From: Rhodopirellula sp. P2 | GTDB taxonomy: Bacteria; Planctomycetota; Planctomycetia; Pirellulales; Pirellulaceae | Reading direction: 5' to 3' | Length of the DNA stretch: 64,000 nt | NCBI RefSeq assembly: GCF_028768465.1 | Contig: NZ_CP118225.1 | Span: 6,987,001 to 7,051,000 of the forward strand | Part shown: positions 49,948 to 58,179 of the stretch, one piece after another | Numbering within the stretch: position 1 is the first letter of the stretch | Layout of the letters: the number at the start of each line of letters is the position of its first letter | Notes under the pieces: generated by a model | What the model saw: the letters and a program-made list of their open reading frames with translations, nothing else | Databases searched by the model: none | Told to the model about the DNA's origin: nothing | Program-made: the position numbers and the translations under genes

Positions 49948-50506
49948 CATTCTACGCGAACAGGGTTCGCTCGACACGATTAAATCGGCCTGGGATTCGA
50001 CCGCCGCGGCGGGGGACTTCGATTGCTTGCCGAAGGGCGAGTACATCGCAGACATCGTGAAAGGCGATGCCATCGAGTCGAGAACGAAAGGGACCCCCGG
50101 TTATCGACTGACGTTCGAAGTCGCGGAAGGGGAACACGCTGGTTCGCGGTTCTGGCATGAATGCTGGTTCACCGAAGCGGCGATGTCTCGCACCAAACGC
50201 GACTTGGAAAAGCTGGGCGTCTCGGACTTGCAACAATTGGAACGACCGTTGCCGGCGGTGTTCCGTTGCAACGTCAAGCTGAGTATCCGCCGCGATGACG
50301 ACGGCAACGAATCCAACCGGGTGCGGCGGTTCGATGTCATGGAAGTGATTCAACCAACACCGGACGCATTCGCGCCGGAATCCGAACCGATGACCGCCGC
50401 GGCGGGTGATTCGGGGAACGGTGACGATGGCGGCGCGACGGTGAATGATTTGTTCGACGATGCCGCGAACGATGACGACGACCAAAGTGAAAGGGAGTCG
50501 GCATAG
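49931..50506 (+). CDS. DUF669-like single-strand-binding-type protein
   Basis: A 191-residue protein with the DUF669 pattern: LPKGEYIADIVKGDAIESRT, GYRLTFEVAEGEHAGSRFWHECWFTEAAMSRTKRDL, RCNVKLSIRRDD. It ends in a long acidic tail (DLFDDAANDDDDQSERESA) like those of single-stranded DNA-binding proteins. In phages DUF669 genes sit with recombination and replication genes, as here, directly before the primase. The stop overlaps the primase GTG. Confidence 0.8.
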   Translation: MGKLSDILREQGSLDTIKSAWDSTAAAGDFDCLPKGEYIADIVKGDAIESRTKGTPGYRLTFEVAEGEHAGSRFWHECWFTEAAMSRTKRDLEKLGVSDLQQLERPLPAVFRCNVKLSIRRDDDGNESNRVRRFDVMEVIQPTPDAFAPESEPMTAAAGDSGNGDDGGATVNDLFDDAANDDDDQSERESA

Positions 50507-51474
50507 TGAACACTGCGATGCCGCTCGGGTATCGCATTGTCGGACCGTGTAGCCGCGAACGCAAAGTCGTCCAGTACGACCGAGCGTTCGCGGCCTACGC
50601 GGCCTGCGATGACCTGGCACAAATTGATTCGGAAGGGTTCCTATCGCCTTTCCAATACGACAACGAAATTTTGACCCGTCGCATCGACACGGCGGGAACC
50701 TTGGATGTCCGCGGTTTTGATGGCGGATGCTGGTCGCGGTTCATTTGGTTCGACATCGACCGTGAAGGCGACATTGATTCAGCAACACAGGATGCGCGGC
50801 GACTGGCGATGATGCTGGTCGAACGCTATCGCATCGACGAATCCGATCTGCTGCTGTTCTTCTCGGGCTCCAAAGGGTTCCACATCGGTTTGCCGACATC
50901 GTTGTTCGGTGCGGAACCGTCCATCGAATTCGGTTCGATTGTTCGGAAGTTGGCGGAAGGGTTGACCGCTTCGGTTCGTGTCGTCATTGACCCGTCCGTC
51001 TACGGCAAGGTGCAACCGCTTCGGGCACCGAACAGCCGACACGGCAAGACAGGGCGTCACAAACGCATCCTGACGTTCGACGAATTGATGCATCGCAAAC
51101 CGAGCTCCATCGTGACGGCATCGGCTGAGCCGCTGGAATTTGATTTGCCAACTGAACCGGACATCGACCAACGAGCGGTCGACGACTGGCACGCCGCGGT
51201 CGCAGCGATGAAACGCAAAGCCGAAGCGGTGAAAGTCATCGCGGCGGACCGTTCGGAACTGAACCGTTCGACACTGGAATTCATCCAAGACGGCGCGGAC
51301 CAAGGCGACCGGCATCGGTTGCTGTATTCCGCCGCGGCCAACCTTGCCGAATTCGGTTGTCCAACACGTTTGGCTCATGCGTTGTTGACCGAGGCGGCAT
51401 TGGATAGCGGGCTGACGCCAACCGATGTTCGTCGTGCAATCGACAACGCATTGTCGAAAGGTGGTGCGGCATGA
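50506..51474 (+). CDS. AEP-type primase (PrimPol-like)
   Basis: A 322-residue archaeo-eukaryotic primase fold protein: catalytic WFDIDRE (residues 81-87), SGSKGFHIGLP (120-130), and VIDPSVYGKVQPLRAPNSRHGKTGRHK (160-186) with the third-motif-type Asp and Arg. It should synthesise primers for element replication. It starts with GTG overlapping the upstream stop and is followed with a four-base overlap by the helicase. Confidence 0.85.
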   Translation: MNTAMPLGYRIVGPCSRERKVVQYDRAFAAYAACDDLAQIDSEGFLSPFQYDNEILTRRIDTAGTLDVRGFDGGCWSRFIWFDIDREGDIDSATQDARRLAMMLVERYRIDESDLLLFFSGSKGFHIGLPTSLFGAEPSIEFGSIVRKLAEGLTASVRVVIDPSVYGKVQPLRAPNSRHGKTGRHKRILTFDELMHRKPSSIVTASAEPLEFDLPTEPDIDQRAVDDWHAAVAAMKRKAEAVKVIAADRSELNRSTLEFIQDGADQGDRHRLLYSAAANLAEFGCPTRLAHALLTEAALDSGLTPTDVRRAIDNALSKGGAA

Positions 51475-52391
51475 CGGGGCGGCAATCATATGTCCGGTGC
51501 GACCGATTGTTCGATGACTGGCACGATGATGTCTTGCACGGCAAACCGCCGCGGCGGTTCCACATCGGCGACGGTTTGGACCACATCCGATTTGGTCCTG
51601 GAATGGTCGCATTGCTGGGCGGTTCACCTGGGATGGGCAAGACGGCATTTGTCATGCAGTCCGTTGTCACAGCAATGTCTGCTGACGATTCGTTGCGGGT
51701 TTGCGTGGCGAATGTCGAGATGCCACCGGAACGGCTGTTAGAACGGCAACTGAGCCGCCTGAGCGATGTTTCATTGACTGACATTCAGGACCGGACGTTG
51801 AACGACCGACAGCGTGAACGCTTGTCGGATGCATTCGACACGCTGGACGACATCGCGGACCGTTTGGTGTTTGTTCGTTCGCCAATGTCGCTCGAAAACG
51901 TGGCGGACGCTGCGGATTCCATCGACGTGGATTTGATCGTGTTGGACTACATCCAACGGATTCGGCCTGTCGGCAAGCATGACGACAAACGGGGGTCGGT
52001 CGATGCGACGATGGATTCGATTCGTCGGTTTGCCAATGCAGGGTGCTGCGTCATTGCGTTGTCCGCGGTGGGACGTTCGAAGGATGCCAAGGGACGTTCC
52101 AGCTACTCGGGCGACGGTTTGTCGCTGGCATCGTTTCGGGAGTCATCCGAACTCGAATACGGCGCGGACGATGCCTATCTGATTGTCCCTGCGAAGAACT
52201 CGGACGACGACGCGGACGATGGTGTGGTGGACGTTGAACTACGTCAACTGAAATCACGCTATGGCAAGCCGACCGACATCGAACTGACGTTCGACCGAAC
52301 ACGGCAACGGTTCGAACTGACCGAACCGCCGATGTCAGAAGAACACCAACGACTGCGGGATTCCATCGCAGGATTGTGGGGTGATGAATGA
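51471..52391 (+). CDS. DnaB-like replicative helicase
   Basis: A 306-residue RecA-fold ATPase lacking the DnaB N-terminal domain. Walker A GGSPGMGKTAF (50-60), NVEMPPERLLERQLSRLSDV, Walker B LIVLDYIQRI near 147-156, and the C-terminal LRQLKSRYGKPTDIELTFD typical of DnaB_C. It works with the primase upstream to replicate the element. Start and stop both overlap their neighbours by four bases. Confidence 0.87.
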   Translation: MTGRQSYVRCDRLFDDWHDDVLHGKPPRRFHIGDGLDHIRFGPGMVALLGGSPGMGKTAFVMQSVVTAMSADDSLRVCVANVEMPPERLLERQLSRLSDVSLTDIQDRTLNDRQRERLSDAFDTLDDIADRLVFVRSPMSLENVADAADSIDVDLIVLDYIQRIRPVGKHDDKRGSVDATMDSIRRFANAGCCVIALSAVGRSKDAKGRSSYSGDGLSLASFRESSELEYGADDAYLIVPAKNSDDDADDGVVDVELRQLKSRYGKPTDIELTFDRTRQRFELTEPPMSEEHQRLRDSIAGLWGDE

Positions 52392-52720
52392 CACGACCAA
52401 AACGCAAGCCGAAGCGACAAACGGCTGACCGCTTCGCGGTGTTGAATGCGTTCGTCGACTTCTCGCTGCGTGAACTGACGCGACCTGATTTGGCGGTTTG
52501 GATGGTGCTGTATCGCGACACCCGAAACGGAGTCGCCAAGACAGGGCAGACCGACATCGCCAAGCGAGCAGGAATCAGCGAACGAACCGTTCGTCGCTCC
52601 ATCAAGCGACTGTGCGATGTCGGGCTGCTGCTGGTTGTTCATCGCGGCGGGATTCGCTCGGGACCATCGTCCTATCGAGTGTTCCCAATGTCACAGGCTC
52701 GATTCGAGTCACTTCCCTAA
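52388..52720 (+). CDS. Winged-helix replication/regulatory protein
   Basis: A 110-residue basic protein with a winged helix: LTRPDLAVWMVLYRDTRNGVAKTGQTDIAKRAGISERTVRRSIKRLCDVGLLLVVHRG. It is similar in layout to phage replication-initiation or O-like helper proteins. ATGA overlap with the helicase gene. Two 48-bp repeats begin at its stop codon. Confidence 0.75.
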   Translation: MTRPKRKPKRQTADRFAVLNAFVDFSLRELTRPDLAVWMVLYRDTRNGVAKTGQTDIAKRAGISERTVRRSIKRLCDVGLLLVVHRGGIRSGPSSYRVFPMSQARFESLP

Positions 52721-52809
52721 CCGGACGCTGCGGGTCGGTTTCTGCGGTCACAGCTATGTCCGCATTAACCGGACGCTGCGGGTCAAAACAAGCGGACACA
52801 GCTATGTCC
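52718..52809 (+). repeat. Two 48-bp tandem iteron-like repeats
   Basis: The boxes TAACCGGACGCTGCGGGTC (52718-52736, 52766-52784) and CACAGCTATGTCC (52749-52761, 52797-52809) each occur twice with a period of 48 bases. They lie directly after the replication genes: a candidate origin or regulator-binding array. Confidence 0.75.
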
Positions 52810-52833
52810 TCTATCCCATAAAGGGACCATAAG

Positions 52834-52870
52834 GGTTTGCCCCTTTTGGTCCGCTGGACAGGGGCAAACC
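52834..52870. promoter_or_regulatory. 11-bp inverted repeat
   Basis: Arms GGTTTGCCCCT (52834-52844) and AGGGGCAAACC (52860-52870) around a 15-base spacer. A possible terminator or part of the origin region; no T-run follows. Confidence 0.6.
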
Positions 52871-52890
52871 AACAACGAACGGCGGACACG

Positions 52891-53103
52891 ATGACGAACG
52901 CACCCACCACCACCGATTTGCAATCGCTCTGGATGCAACCAGCGACGATGCAATTCCAACCAGATGTCGACGAAGGCAAGCGGCGATGCAATCACGCTGA
53001 CCGCTCTGCGTGGGTCGATTCGAAGGACGGTTCGCGGCACGGGTGGATTCGGACAACGTGTTCGCGATGCGGCGGATTTGTCGGCTATCGGCCAAGATTT
53101 TAA
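52891..53103 (+). CDS. Small zinc-binding-type protein
   Basis: A 70-residue protein from ATG 52891 with a compact Cys/His set (CNHAD, then [13 protein letters not shown]) that could hold one zinc. Small proteins of this type are frequent in phages and islands. No ribosome site of note; a longer frame from 52837 is less likely because it would overlap the inverted repeat. Confidence 0.55.
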   Translation: MTNAPTTTDLQSLWMQPATMQFQPDVDEGKRRCNHADRSAWVDSKDGSRHGWIRTTCSRCGGFVGYRPRF

Positions 53104-53138
53104 CAATCCAAACAAACGCCAAAATGATCGAACTCGAA

Positions 53139-53176
53139 TTGCCTTTGCTATCGCTGTGTTGTAAAGTAAATACAAC
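53139..53176 (+). promoter_or_regulatory. Promoter and operator of the XRE/ImmA pair
   Basis: -35-like TTGCCT (53139-53144) and -10-like TAAAGT (53162-53167) with a 17-base spacer. A palindrome GTTGTA-n7-TACAAC (53158-53176) covers the -10 box and is a good candidate operator for self-repression by the XRE protein. GGAG lies before the ATG at 53197. Confidence 0.55.
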
Positions 53177-53196
53177 AACCCATCGGAGAGCAAGAA

Positions 53197-53565
53197 ATGA
53201 CACAATTTGGAAAACTGTTGAAACAGTACCGCCTAGCTGGCGGATGGTCACTGCGGGAATTTTGCAGCCTAAACGGATTTGATGCCGGAAATTACAGCAA
53301 GCTGGAACGCGGCCGGTTCGCTGCGCCGGACTCGGACGAACGGGTCCAAGCCTACGCGACCGCGCTAGGATTGAAGGAAGGCGGGGACGAATGGTTCACG
53401 CTATTTGACGCCGCTGCTGCTGAACGTGGACGGTTGCCTGCCGATCTTTTGACCGACGCCGAAACCATTGAGAAATTACCTGCGTTGTTCCGAACAATTC
53501 GCAGCGAACAACAGACCGGCGGAATAGACCTGAACGAACTAGTTGAGAGGATTCGCAAAAGCTGA
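53197..53565 (+). CDS. XRE-family repressor
   Basis: A 122-residue regulator with an N-terminal Cro/CI-type helix-turn-helix (LKQYRLAGGWSLREFCSLNG, then DAGNYSKLERGR) and a helical C-terminal part. It is paired with an ImmA-type protease by a one-base overlap, the layout of ImmR/ImmA switches that control ICE and phage-like elements. It probably represses the element's excision and replication genes. Confidence 0.85.
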   Translation: MTQFGKLLKQYRLAGGWSLREFCSLNGFDAGNYSKLERGRFAAPDSDERVQAYATALGLKEGGDEWFTLFDAAAAERGRLPADLLTDAETIEKLPALFRTIRSEQQTGGIDLNELVERIRKS

Positions 53566-54176
53566 TGGAAGTTCCGTATTTGTCCTATGACCAACTAAAA
53601 ACCGAAGCGGCTCGGGTGCGATCCCAGAGCAAGTATGCCAACCAGTTTCCGGTGGCTATCGAAATCATCGTAGAACGCGATTACGAAATGGACGTCGTTC
53701 CAATTCGCGGTTTGCAAACGGCTTTCAACATCGATGCGTTCATCTCTCAGGACATGCAGACGATCTCTGTAGATGAATTTGTCTTGGAGAATCGCCTCAA
53801 TCGATATCGGTTCACGTTGGCTCATGAACTCGGGCACCGGGTTTTGCACAGCGACATTTTGCAAACCATGAAATTTGATTCGATTGACGATTGGAAGTCG
53901 CAGCTTACGGAATTCCCCGAACGCGAATACGGATTTTTGGAATACCAAGCCAACACGTTTGCGAATTGCTTACTGGTTCCGGCAGATGAACTGGACCGTC
54001 GGTTTGTTCAGGCGATTGACCAAATCAAAACTGCCGGACTGAACCCTGCCGACTATCCCAATGAATGTTTGGACTCGATTGCTACGGGACTCGGCAAGCA
54101 ATTTGAAGTTAGCCGGGATGCGATTCTGAACCGGCTGACAAATAAGCAGGAAGATTTTGAATCACGACTTCGCTGA
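53565..54176 (+). CDS. ImmA/IrrE-family metallopeptidase
   Basis: A 203-residue protease with zinc motif LAHELGHRVLH (HELGH at 87-91) and EYQANTFANCLLVP supplying further family residues. ImmA proteases cleave their partner repressor on DNA damage or signals, inducing the element. It directly follows the XRE gene and is 16 bases ahead of the integrase gene, so repressor cleavage and integration are likely linked. Confidence 0.9.
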   Translation: MEVPYLSYDQLKTEAARVRSQSKYANQFPVAIEIIVERDYEMDVVPIRGLQTAFNIDAFISQDMQTISVDEFVLENRLNRYRFTLAHELGHRVLHSDILQTMKFDSIDDWKSQLTEFPEREYGFLEYQANTFANCLLVPADELDRRFVQAIDQIKTAGLNPADYPNECLDSIATGLGKQFEVSRDAILNRLTNKQEDFESRLR

Positions 54177-54192
54177 ACCGGGATGAATCACG

Positions 54193-55818
54193 ATGGCAAC
54201 GCTTTTCAAGAAGCAATACACGAAACCGATTCCCGACGGCGCACAAATTATCGCTCGGACGGTGAAAGGCGAATCCAAACGATTCGCTCAATGGACCGAC
54301 CGCCGCGGCAAGAAGCGAACCGCGGAACTGACCGCCAACGGCAAACGAATCAAAGCCGAAGCGACCACCTGGACCGCGAAGTACCGAGACGGGGAAGGCC
54401 TGGTTTGCGAAGTCGCGACAGGATGTCGGCAGAAGGACGCAGCGAATGCTGTACTGGCTGACCTGCTGAAACGCGCTGAACACGTTAAATCGAACATTCT
54501 GTCCCCTGAACAGGACCGCATCGCGGATCATGCCGCGGTGCCGATCACAGAACACATCGAGGCGTTTTTGGAATACCAACGACGCAAGGGAACGCACCCC
54601 GACCGAGTCCAGCACTACGCCACGAAGCTGAACGAAACCGCGGCAACCTGCCATTTCAGGACGTTGCGTGATTTGTCGGTCGACCGCCTGGAAAGCTGGC
54701 TGGGCGAACAACGCACCAACGAACGCGACATGGGGGCGGCGGTTTACAACGGCTATCGCGAATCCTGGCTCGCATTCGGCAATTGGTGCATCGGCAAACG
54801 AGTCAACGGAAAGCAAACGCATTTCAACGGTGAAAAGCGGTTGCTGACCAATCCGTTCGATGGAATGGCAAAGCTGGACGAAGAAGCAGAGCGACGACGG
54901 CGGGCGAGGGCATTGACCGACGACGAACTGACGCGGCTGCTGGACGCGGCGCGACGCAGACCGCTGGAACATGCGATGACGGTTTACCGAGGACCGAACA
55001 AAGGCAAGCTGCTGGCGAAGGTTCCCGACGAACGAAAGGAAAAGCTGATTGCGTTGGGGAACGAACGGGCGTTGATTTACAAAACCGCCGTCCTGACGGG
55101 GCTGCGACTGAATGAACTGCGAACACTGGAATGCCGCGATTTGTCGCTGGGCGATTTGGGGTTCATCCGGTTACGACATTCCAACGAGAAAAGCCGCAAA
55201 GGTTCAACGCTGCCGGTCCGGTCCGATTTGGTCGCGGAACTGCGGGACTGGATTGCGGACAAGCAACCCGGCGACCGGGTATTCGTCGTTCCCGATGGGC
55301 TGCTGCGGATCATGGACCGCGATTTGAAAGCGGCGGGCATCCCCAAGAAGGACGCGGACGGCTGCGTGGTTCACGTTCATGCGTTGCGACATTCGTTCGC
55401 CTCGCACCTGTCGAAAGCGGGCGTTGCCCCTCGCATCGCCCAAGCTGCAATGCGACATAGCAACATCCGTTTGACGATGGGGACGTACACCGACGAACGA
55501 TTGCTGGACACAGCCGAAGCTATCGAGACGCTTTCGATGTTCCGTTCGGCAGATATTCCCAACGAATCAGGGGATTCGGACGACAAAACCGAGCCACGAA
55601 AGCTTGCACCAATGCTTGCACCAAATTCAGTCCAGGACAGCAAAAACAGTCCTTTTGAGTCCCTTTCTGACCAATCCGACGACGACGCTGAAAACGGTGC
55701 GGACACAAAAAAACCCCGCAAAACACAGGGTTTTGCGGGGTTCTTGGGAGTGGGCGATACAGAACTCGAATCTGTGACCTCCACGATGTCAACGTGGCGC
55801 TCTAACCAACTGAGCTAA
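54193..55818 (+). CDS. Tyrosine recombinase integrase (tRNA-embedded 3' end)
   Basis: A 541-residue phage-type integrase. It has an SAM-like core-binding domain (EHIEAFLEYQRRKG around 120), then a catalytic domain with GLRLNELR (Arg305), HALRHSF (His396, Arg399), RHSN (His422) and TYTDERL (Tyr432). About 100 residues follow the catalytic domain, Ser/Asp rich with little homology. Its codons 520-534 lie inside the 45-bp att repeat, and the last seven residues (WRSNQLS) are read from the antisense of the tRNA 5' half. The gene also spells the tRNA terminator. In the excised circle the tail would be replaced. Confidence 0.93.
   Translation: MATLFKKQYTKPIPDGAQIIARTVKGESKRFAQWTDRRGKKRTAELTANGKRIKAEATTWTAKYRDGEGLVCEVATGCRQKDAANAVLADLLKRAEHVKSNILSPEQDRIADHAAVPITEHIEAFLEYQRRKGTHPDRVQHYATKLNETAATCHFRTLRDLSVDRLESWLGEQRTNERDMGAAVYNGYRESWLAFGNWCIGKRVNGKQTHFNGEKRLLTNPFDGMAKLDEEAERRRRARALTDDELTRLLDAARRRPLEHAMTVYRGPNKGKLLAKVPDERKEKLIALGNERALIYKTAVLTGLRLNELRTLECRDLSLGDLGFIRLRHSNEKSRKGSTLPVRSDLVAELRDWIADKQPGDRVFVVPDGLLRIMDRDLKAAGIPKKDADGCVVHVHALRHSFASHLSKAGVAPRIAQAAMRHSNIRLTMGTYTDERLLDTAEAIETLSMFRSADIPNESGDSDDKTEPRKLAPMLAPNSVQDSKNSPFESLSDQSDDDAENGADTKKPRKTQGFAGFLGVGDTELESVTSTMSTWRSNQLS
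55602..55622 (+). promoter_or_regulatory. Candidate integrase arm-type site, right side
   Basis: Direct pair GCTTGCACC-AAT-GCTTGCACC inside the integrase gene, 128 bases from the att core; identical to 46093-46113. Confidence 0.5.
55707..55742 (-). terminator. Intrinsic terminator of tRNA-Val
   Basis: 13-bp stem AACCCCGCAAAAC/GTTTTGCGGGGTT, loop of five, followed on the minus strand by a T-run. It begins about 10 bases past the tRNA 3' end and lies in the integrase coding sequence (TKKPRKTQGFAG). Confidence 0.85.
55751..55795. repeat. Right attachment repeat (att)
   Basis: 45 bases identical to 45991-46035, covering the tRNA-Val 3' half and restoring the intact tRNA on insertion. Confidence 0.92.
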
Positions 55819-55824
55819 TCGCCC
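55752..55824 (-). tRNA. tRNA-Val (anticodon GAC)
   Basis: A 73-base cloverleaf on the minus strand: acceptor GGGCGAT/ATCGCCC, D-stem GCTC/GAGC, anticodon stem CCACG/CGTGG with loop TTGACAT (anticodon GAC), T-arm ACAGA-TTCGAGT-TCTGT. CCA is not encoded. It is the integration site of the element. Confidence 0.95.
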
Positions 55825-56305
55825 GTCGGGGTCAGGTTCGGATGTGATCCGACTTCCTCGACCCGAGGGTTCCCGCCAGTCTCGCGGGCACTTTGTTAGG
55901 AATTCGGCTGTCTGGCGGACAAAATCCAGTGCCGGTGTTCCCCAAGCGGTCGCACAGTTTGCGTCGACCCTGACGGTTCGTCAAGCCTCCCCCAGCACGC
56001 AAAATCTGATCCTGGGCGGTTTGCACTCACTCCGACTGATTCCAACCGACCCTCGGAGTCGAAATGCTTTCAAGACTGCAACGGATTGGCGAAAACACAA
56101 AGATTTCGCCATTTCGCTGTTGACGGCTGCCGACCCACCCCTGGATACTTTGGCAAATTGGGGTTGACGCGGTTGGAGCGATTTTCAGGAATCCCTCCCC
56201 CACTGGTCAGGCTGACTAACCTATGTTTGGGCAGCGGCTTTGATCGGACGGCACGTCCGCCCGCTGCGGTGAGCACACATTCGTTCTCATCCACTTGATT
56301 TCCAC
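55825..56305. other. Intergenic region between tRNA-Val and infC
   Basis: About 480 bases that hold the divergent promoters of tRNA-Val (minus) and infC (plus). No gene supported. The region just before infC may form the leader used for infC control. Confidence 0.4.
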
Positions 56306-56875
56306 TTGCGCCGGAACGCCTCCCGGCCGGAGAAGATTGCTTTAGTGGCATTGGCACGCAGAAACGTACAACCGGAAAATCGCGATTCAACTCGCATCAA
56401 CTCCCAAATCCGCATCACTCCAGTGCGAGTCGTCAGCGAAGAGGGGGAACAGCTTGGAATCATTCCCACCGAACAAGCGCTGGAACGCGCTCGCGACGCG
56501 GGGCTGGATTTGGTTGAAGTGGCCCCCGGAGAGCGCCCACCGGTTTGTCGAATCATGGATTACGGCAAATTCAAGTACGACAAAAACAAGAAAAAGAACA
56601 GCGGCTCGTCTCATACCAAGACCAAAGAAATCCGCTTGCGGCCCAAAACCGGTGACGAAGACATTCGCACCAAGGTTCGCCAAGCTGAGAAGTTCTTGGA
56701 ACACAAGGACAAGGTGCAAGTCAGCGTGCTGTTCCGCGGCCGTGAAATGGCCCACATCGAAGAAGGCCGCAAAGTCATGGAACAGGTCATCGAGATCCTG
56801 AGCGAAGTGGGCAAGGTGGAAACCAAGCCCCAACAGCACGGTCGTCGAATGATCTGCATGATCGCTCCGAAGTGA
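56306..56875 (+). CDS. infC: Translation initiation factor IF-3
   Basis: A complete two-domain IF-3. N-domain [30 protein letters not shown] and [20 protein letters not shown]-domain [48 protein letters not shown]. It binds the 30S subunit and guards start-codon choice. No in-frame ATG exists before MDYGK, so the start is rare: TTG 56306, ATT 56336, GTG 56345 or TTG 56351. GGAGAAG at 56329-56335 favours GTG 56345 (or ATT 56336). infC of E. coli also uses a rare AUU start for self-control. rpmI and rplT do not follow here. Confidence 0.93.
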   Translation: MRRNASRPEKIALVALARRNVQPENRDSTRINSQIRITPVRVVSEEGEQLGIIPTEQALERARDAGLDLVEVAPGERPPVCRIMDYGKFKYDKNKKKNSGSSHTKTKEIRLRPKTGDEDIRTKVRQAEKFLEHKDKVQVSVLFRGREMAHIEEGRKVMEQVIEILSEVGKVETKPQQHGRRMICMIAPK

Positions 56876-57006
56876 TTTCGGAAGCTGGCCTGGTTCTTTC
56901 CCGCCCCGTGGTCTCTCGCTTCGTCTGGCCACGCCGATTCTGATCGGCGTTGGATGGTGTTGGCGTTTCCACGGGAGGCACGTTTGGACTTGCCGAAAGT
57001 CTTGGC

Positions 57007-57060
57007 GACTTCCGCTACGGCTTGCTGACTTCCGCTACGGCTTGCCGACTTCCGCTACGA
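57007..57060 (+). repeat. 20-bp tandem repeat, 2.7 copies
   Basis: Unit GACTTCCGCTACGGCTTGC(T/C) at 57007, 57027 and (partial) 57047, in the 260-base gap between infC and purC. Non-coding. Confidence 0.85.
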
Positions 57061-57132
57061 CTGGAACGCGAACGCGAAACTGGCAGTGGGTGATGCTTGT
57101 CGACGCTCGGTCGGTGTGCGAACATCTGCGGC

Positions 57133-58095
57133 ATGAATGACCACTACCAATTCGATGCCACGGGTGCGCTGCTCCGCACCGAACTGCCATTCCCTCGCCG
57201 CCAAGGCAAGGTCCGCGACGTGTACGACCTGGGCGATCGATTGCTGATCGTCAGCAGCGATCGGATCAGCGCGTTCGATTACATCTTGCCCACGGGCATC
57301 CCCGACAAAGGTCGCTTGCTGACCGCGATGAGCCGGTTCTGGTTCGAGCAAATGGACGCCGGCCGCATCGGCCAGAACACGGATGTCCCGAACGCTGGCG
57401 GACCGAACGCCGAGCAATCGATTTCGCATCACTTGATCAGCACCGAGGTCCCGGAAGAGGTCGCCGCCAAAGTCGATCCGAAGCCGTTGGAAGGTCGCAT
57501 CATGGTGACTCGAAAGGCGTCGGTCGTGCCCTTTGAATGTGTCGTCCGAGGTTACCTCGAAGGCAGCGGTTGGAAAGAGTACCAATCCACCGGCGAAGTC
57601 TGCGGTGTGGCTTTGCCAGCCGGACTGAAGCAGTGCGACCAACTCAGCGAACCGATCTTCACCCCCGCGACCAAAGCGGAAGAAGGGCACGACGAGAACG
57701 TCTCGTTTGAGGTCATGTGCGAATCGCTGGGCGAGGAACAATCCACTCAACTGCGGCGGATGAGTTTGGCGATCTACCAGGACGCCTTGAAGATCGCGGC
57801 CGAACGTGGGCTGCTGATCGCGGACACCAAGTTTGAGTTCGGCATCGTCGATGACCAGCTGATCTTGATCGATGAAGTTTTGACGCCGGACAGTTCGCGG
57901 TTCTGGGCCGCCGACGAATACGAACCAGGACACTCGCAGCGATCCTTCGACAAACAGTTCGTTCGCGAATACCTGCAGGCATCGGACTGGGACCGCAACA
58001 GCCCTCCGCCGCCGCTGCCGGAATCGATTGCCCGTCAAACCGCAGATCGTTACCGCGAAGGTTACGAACGTTTGACCGGCCAAGCGTTCGCTTGA
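57133..58095 (+). CDS. purC: Phosphoribosylaminoimidazole-succinocarboxamide synthase
   Basis: A 320-residue SAICAR synthetase, the ATP-dependent step joining aspartate to CAIR in purine synthesis. Conserved segments: RRQGKVRDVYDLGDRLLIV (N-terminal ATP grasp region), SSDRISAFDYILPTGIPDKG, SVVPFECVVRGYLEGSGW, DTKFEFGIVDDQLILIDEVLTPDSSRFW, KQFVREYL. The length fits the longer (yeast-like) form. ATG 57133 is used; an upstream ATG at 57097 is not needed. Confidence 0.95.
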   Translation: MNDHYQFDATGALLRTELPFPRRQGKVRDVYDLGDRLLIVSSDRISAFDYILPTGIPDKGRLLTAMSRFWFEQMDAGRIGQNTDVPNAGGPNAEQSISHHLISTEVPEEVAAKVDPKPLEGRIMVTRKASVVPFECVVRGYLEGSGWKEYQSTGEVCGVALPAGLKQCDQLSEPIFTPATKAEEGHDENVSFEVMCESLGEEQSTQLRRMSLAIYQDALKIAAERGLLIADTKFEFGIVDDQLILIDEVLTPDSSRFWAADEYEPGHSQRSFDKQFVREYLQASDWDRNSPPPPLPESIARQTADRYREGYERLTGQAFA

Positions 58096-58179
58096 TCGCT
58101 GCGTTTCGATCCCCCATCGTGCTTCGGTCCAGCCAGAATCGTCACCCTCCTTTCAACATCTTTCGTCGGAAACACTGCC

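Larger units (their letters stand above)
45991..55795. mobile_element. Integrative element in tRNA-Val(GAC), about 9.8 kb
   Basis: Bounded by 45-bp direct repeats derived from the tRNA 3' half. It has the integrase at the tRNA side, an XRE/ImmA regulatory pair, and a replication module (DUF669 protein, AEP primase, DnaB-like helicase, HTH protein). No capsid, terminase, portal, relaxase or type IV secretion gene is seen, so it resembles a phage satellite or mobilisable island rather than a complete phage or conjugative element. The circular form would be 9760 bp. Confidence 0.85.

Noticed and set aside
45991-55795. Complete prophage or conjugative element
   Set aside because: No capsid, portal, terminase, tail, relaxase or secretion genes among the readable ORFs.
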